From Adineta ricciae (lineage: Eukaryota; Rotifera; Eurotatoria; Adinetida; Adinetidae), in NCBI GenBank assembly GCA_905250025.1, contig CAJNOJ010000031.1, forward strand, positions 310,001 to 374,000: a stretch of 64,000 nt of DNA, read 5' to 3'. Both the position numbers and the translations under genes were made by a program. The notes below the pieces were generated by a model. It made no database searches, was not told the origin of the DNA, and worked only from the letters and a program-made list of their open reading frames with translations. Numbering within the stretch: the stretch's first letter is position 1; every line of letters begins with the position of its first letter. Below are positions 1 through 9,834 of this stretch, piece after piece.

Positions 1-28
1 TTGAAATAAGAGTTCGTTGACAAAAAAG

Positions 29-1120
29 ATTATTTACTACTCTTCAAGTTGAACATGATTCTGATCGGCATCAAATCATTGCAGAAAATTGCTCAATCGC
101 TTCGAGTGTATCTGACAACACTGCTAAATTAGAAAAGCTTTCTTTGATAACAAACCGTTGTCCATCGTTAGATTCTCGTGTCGCAGTACGTTTTCAACGT
201 CTGGATCCGACACATCTGAAAAGCACTGTTTTTCAAATACAAAAGTTCGAAACAACATCAGTCGTTTATTTGCGCTGTGCAATAGCAATGTGTTCTGGTC
301 GAACGGAATATTGTCAAGAAGTAAAAACTCATTCGAGATTTTATACATCGAGGTTTTGTTTTATCTTAGCGTTTGTGTCCGGAAACACGACGAACATCTG
401 CATTACATCAACCATCATTGCATGCACTCAATTCATCGGTGATATTACCGACTGATTCCGCACCGTTTGATTATATTGACGAAGATGGTGCAAGCGTTAT
501 TGCACTGCGACGACGACGAAGACGAAGTAGCTTTGATGAAGAGCAAACAAAGAAGAAATTAGAGAAACTTATATCTGATCTAACTTGGTCAATGGATCAA
601 CCATCATCGTCTCAAACCGATCACATCGACGCAGAGAAACCTGTTCATTATGAAATTCTTCAAATTCAACAGCAATTTACTATCGAAGCACCTCTACCTC
701 AACCGGCACATAAATATCGAGGAGCTTATGGTAAAAAAAACCCAAAGCACATCGTTGAAGGCTCCTTTTTGTATTCTTCTGTTATATATAGATGCTTTGT
801 ATGGTCGGACCTCATTACTCACTCAAGGTGCTCTGGAACGATCGACAGTCGTTGCGACAATATCGATTATATTTATTATTGGAATTTCGATTTCATTATT
901 CGTTGTCTATCGTGCATGTTATATTGAATATGTTCAACGAAATTATAGTTCATCATCCTTCAATGGTTTCAATAATAGTGGCGAATCGATCTATGGTGGA
1001 ATGAGAAGCACTGCACAAGCATGTCGGTATGATATGGGACGTCGATCGGAACAACGTTTTGACGAGAGTTTTTTTGTAACTAATGTTGAACCATTAGGAG
1101 CTTATCGACGACAATATTAA
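29..1120 (+). CDS. ZP-domain membrane protein, 3' part (5' end outside window)
   Basis: C-terminal part of a zona-pellucida-domain type I membrane protein. Exons I can follow: about 29-320, 370-730 and 792-1120, with introns 321-369 (phase 0) and 731-791; the 5' boundary near 29 is a guess. The first exon holds the ZP-C module: a Cys after ENCS, then NRCPS, then VYLRCAI and MCSG...YC; the next begins RLCPE. Six consecutive Arg followed by SS (about 508-530) look like the furin-type site that follows ZP domains. The last exon has one transmembrane helix (STVVATISIIFIIG...) and a short cytoplasmic tail. ZP modules polymerise into extracellular coats or matrices. The family assignment rests on the Cys spacing, the cleavage site and the topology. 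A poly-A signal AATAAA lies at 1269-1274. Confidence 0.72.
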
Positions 1121-1558
1121 GTCGATTTTTTATTGTTATTATTATTGTTATTTACAAAATGTCGACGTCTGAATATGATAGCCTAGATTTGTTTTTCTCT
1201 ACATGTTTAGAAAGAATACGATAACAAAAAAAGGATTTATTTGCAGATTGTTGATAAGTTTTATTTGAAATAAATACATCGATTAACATCTGAATTCGGA
1301 AAAAAATCGAAGCTGAATTGCTTCACATGATGAATGAGATATGTAATATAAGATGTTTTTCTTCTCTCGATGATGTATTCCTTCGCTCGAAACCTATTTT
1401 ATCAAGAAAGGTTGAAAGATAAAATGTAACGAAAGGACATATCTTATCTGCTAATGATAGTGTGGTATTTTGTTTTCGATGGTTACAAATCATTTCCAAC
1501 TTTGTACCGTGAAAGCAAACTAGCAAAAAGATTGTCGTTTGGTTCGGCTTTCAACAAA
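1121..1558. other. intergenic: 3' UTR of ZP gene and upstream of GNAT gene
   Basis: No supported gene. AATAAA at 1269-1274 fits the end of the ZP-protein transcript. The reading frame of the next gene is open back to an ATG at 1454, so its true start could lie in this stretch. Confidence 0.5.
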
Positions 1559-2287
1559 ATGTCGTCGGCATACGGGAAAATTGACCGACCAAAAGAATAC
1601 AATTCATCTAAACTAGAATTTTTACTTCCCATTGAATCTTCCAGCAAATCAAATCAAACTGTCTCAGTTCATTGGCTTTCTGCTATTCAGTCGCAACTGT
1701 CGGATCCATTTAGATTGAAATCTTATCTTCGAACTTTATTAAATACTGAAATCGAAGCTGGAAATACTTATCCACAAAAATTTCTATTGGATGAATCACA
1801 ATTCGAGAATTATTTCCTCTCCGGCGATGTTTTTATCGTGCTCAATGGCGGGAAAAGTGTTCCCAAGGATCTCGAGAACAATCTCGAAGAAAATCTGTTA
1901 GGAACCTTTTATGTCAAACCAAACTTTCCTGGTCGATGTTCACATGTAACTCCATCCTTTATTTTCCTTTGAAAAAATTCATTGATTCTCATTTAGATTT
2001 GTAACGCAGGATTTATCACAGCACCAGCGTATCGTAACCAAGGAATTGGAAAGATAATGGCTTTAGCATATCTTCAAATTGCTCCTTTACTAGGTTATAA
2101 AGCGTCGATGTTTAACCTCGTGTTTGCAAATAACATTGCAAGCATTCGACTTTGGAGATCGCTGGGATTCCAAGAGATTGGACGAGTTCCTAATGCTGGA
2201 TTGCTCGTCAAGGATAAGAAGACAAACAATGAGGTTGAAGAAGAAGAATATGTCGATGCAATTATGTTCTACTATAGTTTTACTTAA
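1559..2287 (+). CDS. GNAT-family N-acetyltransferase
   Basis: Two exons, 1559-1945 and 1997-2287, joined by a 51-nt intron (1946-1996). The spliced protein is about 225 residues. The second half is a GNAT fold: the acetyl-CoA-binding motif appears as TAPAYRNQGIGKIM (R/Q-x-x-G-x-G), followed by the helix LAYLQIAPLLGY and the typical closing FANNIASIRLWRSLGF. Such enzymes move an acetyl group from acetyl-CoA to an amine; the substrate cannot be told from sequence. I chose ATG 1559 (MSSAYG), but the frame is open to ATG 1454, which would add 35 residues. The N-terminal half is not a domain I recognise. The C-terminus is acidic (EEEEY). Confidence 0.82.
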
Positions 2288-2627
2288 AGAGTGTTTGAAA
2301 TAATAATCATCGGGCAAAAAAAAAGAATGTGTCATGAAGAAAAATTCTGTCGTGTGCAACAAATTCATGTTGCTATCAAATATCTTCCGAAGAAGCCCTA
2401 TAAAAAAAAGAGTTTTAATTGCATATATATACATTCGTATTTTTATGATCGTAAAAAATATTTATTTCCAGTCTCTTCTATCAGTGTTGTTTTTTCTTTC
2501 TGTTTTTCTATAATTTATTTCCAGTCAATTTCTCTCCTTCTTTACATTCAAGAATGAGATTTTGTTAGAACTAATATTTCATATAACTGTCAACTCGATC
2601 AAGAGCAACAACGAGAGACAATTTTGA
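2288..2627. other. intergenic, nothing recognised
   Basis: AT-rich stretch between the GNAT gene and a small ORF. I see no supported coding, RNA or repeat feature. Confidence 0.4.
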
Positions 2628-2840
2628 ATGTCGAATACTCGTGAATTTCTCATTCCGATTAATTATGATATAACACAGCCCGTTTATAAACCAGATGAAA
2701 TCGTTCATAAACGACTATATCTCATCAATGGATTGAATTCAATCAAAAGATATCATCAAATGCTGAAGAATACGTCATCAGATCCCGAGTTTCAATCGAA
2801 ATTCTACGCAGACAAGCTACGACATCAAGTTACAAACTGA
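2628..2840 (+). CDS. small hypothetical protein (70 aa)
   Basis: Single ORF of 70 codons starting at a true ATG. It is polar and fairly rich in Lys, Tyr and Asn, with no signal peptide, membrane helix or known motif. Composition is ordinary rather than low-complexity (REFLIPINYDITQPVYKPDE...), which makes a real small protein plausible, and it sits on the same strand as its neighbours on both sides. A pyrimidine-rich run follows the stop codon. I do not recognise a family. It could also be one exon of a larger gene whose other exons I cannot see. Confidence 0.4.
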   Translation: MSNTREFLIPINYDITQPVYKPDEIVHKRLYLINGLNSIKRYHQMLKNTSSDPEFQSKFYADKLRHQVTN

Positions 2841-2942
2841 CACATTCATTTTTCCTCTTTTCTTTCTTTCTTTCTGTTTTCTGTAATGAAAAAGAATTCT
2901 CTTTTTCTTTCTTTACTCGCTTACCTTTCTTCATCTACAAGT

Positions 2943-2952
2943 TATAAAATAA
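2943..2952 (+). promoter_or_regulatory. TATA box candidate for the gene at 2999
   Basis: The sequence TATAAAATAA lies about 50 nt before the ATG at 2999. This leaves room for a transcription start about 30 nt downstream and a leader of some 20-25 nt. It is supported only by consensus match and spacing. Confidence 0.45.
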
Positions 2953-2998
2953 AAAAGCACTCCGCAAACTCAAGTCTGTATCCACATTGACCGTTGCT

Positions 2999-3316
2999 AT
3001 GTCGCATAATCCAAATCCAAACGCTGATACATCAGGTTTTAACTATCCAAGTGCTGCTGGCAAACCAACAAATTATGATCAAACTCATATTGGTATTGTT
3101 CCTACATCGAATAATTCAACAACAGAATCATCATCATCCGTTCCTATAACAACAACTCATTCAACATCCGCAACACACATCGGCCCGTCTGTAAGTGTCA
3201 ATCATGGCAAACTAGGCGACGAACATGGAGGAGCTGGAACGAGAACTGATGACCGTAAAGGTGAAATTGTTAAAGGCGAAGGTGATAATGTATCGCCAAC
3301 TGCCGAACACATATAG
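2999..3316 (+). CDS. small hydrophilic Ser/Thr/Gly-rich protein (105 aa)
   Basis: Single-exon ORF; I start it at ATG 2999 (MSHNPNPN). The protein is wholly hydrophilic: an Asn/Ser/Thr-rich first two thirds, then a charged Gly-rich tail (LGDEHGGAGTRTDDRKGE). About 12 of 105 residues are Gly, and no Cys or hydrophobic core is present, so it should be disordered. That composition resembles the hydrophilin or LEA-like proteins used in desiccation tolerance, but no repeat motif of a named LEA group is visible and the link is only inference. The TATA element at 2943 and poly-A signals AATAAA (3383-3388 and near 3452) suggest a compact complete transcription unit. Confidence 0.5.
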   Translation: MSHNPNPNADTSGFNYPSAAGKPTNYDQTHIGIVPTSNNSTTESSSSVPITTTHSTSATHIGPSVSVNHGKLGDEHGGAGTRTDDRKGEIVKGEGDNVSPTAEHI

Positions 3317-3792
3317 ACTTTAACCTGGAACACACGTATCGTCATTGTAAAACTTACCGTTTAAATATGTTAATTCAGCGATAATAAATGATAGTTATCT
3401 AAGCTAGATTCTATATTTCGTTATTTGATATGTGCAAGTTATAGTTTATAGAATAAAAACTAGAATCCTTGAGATAAAGTTTTCAAAAGAGAGAAGGGAC
3501 GGAAAATGCGTATATTATGTATACTACTACCGTGGATAATACAGGAAACAGAACTTAAATACATTGCAAGACAGAAAGACGAAACAGATAGAAAATCGAT
3601 ACAAATACCAAACAATAATATTCTGAAAAAAAAACGAGTATGCCATGTACAAATTCAGAGAGAAAGAAGAACTTCAAAAAATAATTTTGAAGTTAGAACA
3701 TCGATAAGTTGTTTTAATTCTCACTCGGTATTTCATAAATAGAGGTAGAATAAAAAGAAATAGAAAGGAAATATCAATGACCAGATTGTACA
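3317..3792. other. intergenic between convergent genes
   Basis: Holds poly-A signals for the plus-strand gene ending at 3316 and the downstream side of the minus-strand NEK kinase gene. A 78-codon ORF at 3506-3742 is Lys/Arg-rich and unsupported. Confidence 0.4.
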
Positions 3793-6600
3793 TTATGAAT
3801 ATGTACGTAAACTATCTTCATAAAATTTCAGTAGGAAGATTTGTGAAGCATATTTTTCATACAAGTCTTCTCCAAGTTCAAGTATCATTTCATGCTTTAA
3901 ATAACCGAATATGAGAGACGTCAGAAAAGAATAAGTAAGTACTTACTGTCATTTGTGTTTCACTCACATTTTCCAAGATGTTAAGTACGCGTCGTAATTT
4001 ATCTTCGCTTATCTCACGAAGACATTCGCTAAAACATGAAGATTGTCTAATATTAAGTTCTATTTCGACAGTTATTACTGACGTTTTCAATGCGTCAAAA
4101 CGTTTCTGTAGTCGATTGGTTTGATGCAAAGGTACTTCCATTGTCCGATCACCCGATGACCATGGCTGAGAACCTAATCATTGAAGACAAATAGATATTT
4201 TGAAAACAAGAGTATTCATGCATGTAGTACTTTGTTGTGGGGAACGTGAATAAGCATCACCGCTATCAACTAACGTACGATCGCTATCGTTACTGCTGTT
4301 TGTTGATGCACTTGAATCCATATCGGAACTTTGAGCACTTGTTGTCGTGTCTGGCGCTAGTTTTAAGGTTGCAGTTAACATGAACAGAAAATCATTCATG
4401 TCCTTTTCCCTAGATGAAATAATTCAATGTCAAATTCTCAGAAAAAGTTCTAAACTAATTAGATACCCTTCTTTTTTCTTTTCGATTTCAGCTGAGATGG
4501 CATCCTGAGCTGTCGATTGAGACGATGATGGTTGATTATCATTATTTGCTATAGATGTTATTGAAGTTTCGATAGATGATTGAATGCGATTATCTCGTCG
4601 ACGTTGGCGTGCGCTCAGATTAATACTCGAATCGCTGGATTTGATAATTTTAGCTTCGGATTGTTGCAGTTGTTGATAAGATGGAGCCAAATGACGATCA
4701 GAGGAATGAACGTCATCATCATATGATAGTTTACTATGATTAGACTCAACTGACGAAGCAGCAGAACTTGGCCGAACTAGTTGTCTTTGTGGAGCGACTA
4801 CCTGGGACAGAAGAAAAGTTTCAAAATGAAGAATCAAAAGTGATATAAAGGTTTATCTACCACAGCTGGTCGAGATGCTTTCGGACTGGATGATATATCG
4901 TGTTCATCGTCAGATGAGATTTGTTGATACTGTCTTAGATGATTATGGATTTGTTGATCACGTTGTCGACGTTGTAATGTATCATTTTCGCTCAGCTTCA
5001 ATAAAAACTTCAGATCCATTTGCTTGTCATTGATCGGTAATGGATTACTCTGCCGCATACGAAGACGACGACGAGCACGTGCATTGTTCGATTGATCTAC
5101 ATCAGCCGATGGTAATGATCCACTTGCATCAGCAGATGAAGACGAACCGGATGATGATGATGTAGTGATGTGGTTTGATGGACGATTGTGTGTTGGTGGT
5201 AATGGTGGAAATGAAGGAAGCACAGGAGGATTGTTGTTTGAGAATACATTCGGTTGAGATTTCTTCGATGATGGAGAAGAAGCTGACGAATAAGGTGTTT
5301 TAGCATCGTTTGAAGGGGATGAACGTGGCGGAGAGGATGACAGAGGCACTACTGATGGAGCAACAACTGTTACTTGAGAATTGGAATTCGCTTGATTTTG
5401 ACACCTATTATATAGAAATGTGGAGTCAAGTAAAATCTAGTTCTTTCAATTTTCTGTTCAATTTTTCTAGATATATGAGATTTATACGATCAAAGTGGAG
5501 TATTTTAAAACCTACTTGACTTTGGTTTTTTCCAGAAGTTGCAAAATATGTTTTTTGATAAAAGGACTTTGCAGGATCTTCTTTGCAGTTGGACGATCGA
5601 CTGGATTTTTACTAAGCATCGATTTAATAATATCCGTCAATGAATCACTATATTTCTTCGACGTTTGTGGTGTCTAAATCACAAAAAACGAGATGAACGA
5701 AAATCAAAAGCATTCATCTCAAACTTGTCCACGAATGATTTTAATCACTAATGCATTCATATCTTTCGCATTGAATGCATGTTCCAATGTTGTCATTTCG
5801 TAAACACAGCAACCAAGTGCCCAAATATCCGACTAAAAGGAATATTCAGAAAAAAAACACACTAACAAAAAGAGAATCTTCTAACCTTTTGTCCATAAGG
5901 TTGATGTGAAAATATCTCCGGACTCATGTAGTACGGTGTTCCAATAATCGTCGTTGCTAAATCATTTCCGGAATCTAATACTCTGGCTATTCCAAGGTCT
6001 CCAACTTTGACAATTTCGTTTTTTGTCAAGAATATATTTTGAGTCTTCAAATCACGATGAAGAATGCTTTTATCATGGATATACTAACGAACAAAACGGA
6101 AAAGGTTTTTCAAAGTATATCCCGAAACGTCAAGTGTATCCTACTTGCAGTGCCATACATATTTGCACAAACCATTCGATAATCTGATTTTCAGGCAAAG
6201 GTTGTTGATTAGCTTTTCTTTCTTTTAATTTTGTATATAAATCTCCGCCTTCACAATAAGCCATGACTATGTTGAGAAAACCATCATTCGATCGAAATGA
6301 TTCAATATAAGCAACAATATTTGGATGTTTCAATGTGGATAACAGTTTTGCTTCACGTTCAGCACCATCAATATCATTTTGTGTGGTGTCACTCGATTGT
6401 TGACGTAGATCTAATCGTTTAAGTACGAGTTGTTTAACATTTGATTTGTTTGATGACGATGATGATGGACGTAAAGGTAATACTAACCACACTTCACCGT
6501 AGCTACCTTTACCAATTAAGTTCAGAAATTTATACTTATCATTAACATTAATTTCATTGATGTGTAATGCCGGTTCGGATCGGTTCATTTGTTTCAACAT
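3793..6600 (-). CDS. NEK4-like serine/threonine protein kinase
   Basis: NIMA-related kinase with an N-terminal catalytic domain. Exon 1 is 6145-6600, starting [10 protein letters not shown]; exon 2 begins at 6083; several further short introns follow and the last exon ends RTYS-stop at 3793. Visible kinase motifs: glycine loop GKGSYGEV, invariant Lys in VLKRLDL, catalytic loop HRDLKTQN, the metal-binding DLG common in NEKs, activation segment GTPYYMSPE, then [13 protein letters not shown] and the closing [12 protein letters not shown]. The remainder is a long Ser/Asp-rich disordered tail with Arg-rich patches ([11 protein letters not shown]) and a short C-terminal conserved-looking part ([13 protein letters not shown]). 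NEK4-type kinases act in cilia and the DNA-damage response. The choice of NEK4 over other NEKs is tentative; an upstream ATG at 6726 is less likely. Confidence 0.85.
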
Positions 6601-7431
6601 ATTGAAGATTCTGATTTGGTTCAATAGAGTTTTTGGAGAATATATTAAATGAGATAAAACACGTGCATTTGTAGAGCAGAATCGAATGTATACAAACGTG
6701 AGAGAGAGAAAGAATGTGACAGGCATTGCCCGTTCAAAATGAAGTTACGTTACCTTGGTTATTGCATAGAAATGAATCATCACTGTTAACAAAGGTAAGT
6801 TCAATCTTAATTGTATAAGTGATATACTCAGTTCTTTATATGGGATTTCAAATTGAGCTATTTGTGGAAATTTATTAGAAAAAATTCAATGTAGATGTCA
6901 TCAGGTATCATCATGTGCCTGGAATATATGGAATTGAATACGAGTCAATTGTTTCTTTAGTAGAGATTCATTTATTTGTTCATTAAGTCTTCATTGGTGT
7001 GATATTTTTCGAAACTCTAATGAATGCGAAATATTGATGAAAGTTTTGTTTGTATTTTATCAATTAGTTGATTGAATGTCATTGCGAATTCATAATGAAC
7101 TTTTTGAATCGTTATTTATCAGTATGATAATTTCTGTTTAGAGGTGTTTTTACGCTTTATGAAAGTCAAATCCAATAATTTTTTCAAGTCGTTTGACTAG
7201 AAATGAAAGTATTTCAAATGTTTGTTGATTATTATCACTTTATAATATCTTTATTTCATCATGTGGATAGATACACCATTCTTGTACGTTCCATACTCCT
7301 CTCGTTCGTTGTATGCAGCGTATTCGAAATTTACTGATCGATAATTGAGACGTACTACTATGAGAAAACAGAACAGAATGGCAACAGCGGTCTGTTGGAA
7401 AGGATTGTTAATCCAGTACAAGTCAAAGCAA
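6601..7431. other. intergenic between NEK gene and tRNA-Gly
   Basis: Probable promoter and 5' leader of the minus-strand NEK gene. AT-rich, with no further gene I can support. Confidence 0.4.
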
Positions 7432-7503
7432 GCGTTGGTGGTGTAACGGTTAGCATGGTTGCCTTCCAAGCAGCCGACCCGGGTTCGACTCCCGGCCAAC
7501 GCA
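7432..7503 (+). tRNA. tRNA-Gly (anticodon UCC)
   Basis: A 72-nt gene folding as a full cloverleaf: acceptor stem GCGTTGG (7432-7438) pairs with CCAACGC (7496-7502), discriminator A7503; anticodon stem GTTGC/GCAGC encloses loop CTTCCAA with anticodon TCC at 7465-7467; the T arm contains the B-box GGTTCGACTCC. No intron, no encoded CCA. A T-rich run just downstream (from about 7511) suits Pol III termination. The gene body is identical to the second copy at 35210-35281, while the flanks differ. Confidence 0.97.
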
Positions 7504-8323
7504 CCATTCTCTTTTTCTTTTTTTCTCAACAGTGAAAACTACACTTACTCCCAATTAAAATAATCTTTAAACGATTGTATATTAACATTGACTTAAGATT
7601 TTCAATCATCGCCACACTCTAGCAGATCTCACAGTTACTTGTGCACTTTTATTTTAATATTTAGTTATGTGTGGAACATATCGCATAAGAGAAATGCAAG
7701 ATTTATCTTTTATAGCAATCATATTGATCTATAAAGACCTACTGCATGTTCGAGATCCACCAACTGATAATATAAATAGAAAGATTAAAAAAATTCAACT
7801 AAACAGAGTTTCATTCTAAAGAAAGAAAAAAGTAAATTTATAAAATAGGAAACACCGATCAAGCGTGCGATGCGATGGTCATGAACTGACTATTCCTTCA
7901 AAACAAAAATATGTAAGTTTCATCAGCTGTATAAATGATAATCGACGTATGACGTCCATGAACCAGATGTCACCACTATCTAATCAATCAACGAGCTTGT
8001 CGTAGTCCATCGACCTCCATTAAAAATCCAAACGAATAAGCTTCATGAAAATATTTTACAAGATAAAACTCATATAAAAATCATTGAAATTCATTTTAAA
8101 ATCAGATGAATGTTCATACTCATATTTTCGGCATTAGTTCTAACTGTGGACCAATCAATATGATTGAATATTACTGCTGTCTCATTCTTATTTCTATCAT
8201 TACATACAAGTTATTTTTTTTTGTTTATGCACTTCTTGCATCTTTATTTTTCGTCGTATGAACTTGCCATTTTGATTGAGTTTACTTTGTTTTATTTCAG
8301 ATCTTTCTCAAGACCATAAAAAC
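7504..8323. other. upstream region and probable 5' UTR intron of RPS3
   Basis: No coding gene. A pyrimidine tract ending TTTATTTCAG (8291-8300) is a splice acceptor 23 nt before the RPS3 start codon, so either a 5' UTR intron or a trans-splice site lies here. A GTAAGT at about 7913 is a possible cis donor and TTTATAAAATAG at 7837-7848 a possible TATA element, both weakly supported. Confidence 0.4.
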
Positions 8324-9322
8324 ATGGCAACCACAGCTAACATCTCGAAAAAGCGCAAAGTAAACATTGTTTATTGAAGAAAATACGTGTAATCATGAAA
8401 TCATTGATAATTTCAGTTTATTCGCGAAGGTGTTTTTCACGCTGAATTGAACGAATTTTTCACACGTGAATTAGCCGAAGATGGTTATTCAGGTCTTGAA
8501 ATTCGTGTCACACCACAACGAACTGAAATCATTATCATGGCAACTAAGACTCAAGCTGTGCTGGGTGAAAAAGGTCGTCGTATTCGAGAATTAACATCAG
8601 TTATTCAAAAACGTTTTGGCTACGCTGAAAACTCAATTGAGTTGTTTGCACAAAAAGTTGTTTCACGTGGTTTATGTGCTATAGCTCAAGCTGAATCATT
8701 ACGTTACAAACTCATGGGTGGTCTTCCAGTACGACGGTAAATACATTCCTAAAAAATCAGAAAGAATGTTTTTACAAGTTGAGATCCGTTTCATTTTGTA
8801 GTGCATGCTACGGTGTCTTGCGATTCATCATGGATTCAGGAGCTCAAGGTTGTGAAATCGTTGTTTCTGGTAAATTACGTGGACAACGTGCCAAAGCTAT
8901 GAAATTTATCGATGGTTTAATGATTCACTCGGGTGATCCTGTTAACGACTATGTCCAATTTGCTGTACGACATGTTTTACTACGTCAAGGTGTACTTGGT
9001 ATTAAAGTTAAAATCATGTTACCTCATGATCCAAAAGAAGGCAAAGGTGTCAAAAAACCATTACCAGATCACATTCAAATTGTTCAACCAAAAGACGAAA
9101 CAGCTATTACACAACCATACTCAGAGTCAAAAGATAAAAAGATTGAACAAGTAGATACTTTTGTGTTTTTATTTTATTCAGAAGGAAATATGAACATTTG
9201 AATTATCGTTCTAGTTTCCAGCACAAATAGGTCATCCTCAACAAATGCAACAACAACAAATTCCACCTCAACAACAAGGACAATTACAGCCAGGAGCACC
9301 AGGCAATCTTGTTTTCCAATAA
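8324..9322 (+). CDS. RPS3: 40S ribosomal protein S3 (uS3)
   Basis: Small-subunit ribosomal protein at the mRNA entry channel. Four exons can be followed: [12 protein letters not shown] (from 8324), then [15 protein letters not shown]..., then [15 protein letters not shown]..., then [11 protein letters not shown]... ending at 9322. The KH-type RNA-binding domain is clear around [19 protein letters not shown], and the C-terminal uS3 domain is clear in [23 protein letters not shown] and [14 protein letters not shown]. The protein is close to the usual animal length (about 240 aa), but its C-terminal tail is unusually Gln/Pro-rich ([19 protein letters not shown]). Poly-A signal AATAAA at 9433-9438. 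Confidence 0.98.
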
Positions 9323-9834
9323 GATAGAAAGACTACGTTCAATGGTCACATAAAAGAAAAGAAGATATATCGAATAACATCATTATTTTTGATTGTTTGT
9401 TTTTGCTTTCAGGCATGATTGCCGTTTTAAGCAATAAATAAAGAAAACAATACAAAATGATAAAAATCAATGACAAAACTACTTTTTTGTCTTTTGAATA
9501 CGAAAAATTTCAATGAAAACAGAATTTTTATGAACCATAAGACAGAATATTCGAATTTAGTATACAACGAAATTAAAATCACACCAGGAGAATACATCTG
9601 TGAATATGGATCAATCTCTAGTAGCATCTACAGCATAAGACAACACTTATAGTTTTTCCAAAATAATGATCAAGCAGTGGAATAATAGTATAAGCAATAG
9701 TTTTAATCGTGTATTCTGGTATATAAACTAATGTATTTCATATAGAAGAACAGTGACCGCGCTTTCACATAAGATATGTCAGTGAAGCGTGACAAAACAC
9801 GGGCAAACTATCATTCAGTAGGATAGAAAGCGAA
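9323..9834. other. RPS3 3' UTR and upstream of Tm-1-like gene
   Basis: Contains the RPS3 poly-A signal (9433-9438). The rest should include the promoter of the following gene; no clear TATA element or other gene. Confidence 0.4.

Noticed and set aside
7251-7529. 92-codon minus-strand ORF across the tRNA-Gly gene
   Set aside because: Antisense to the tRNA, a common false ORF.
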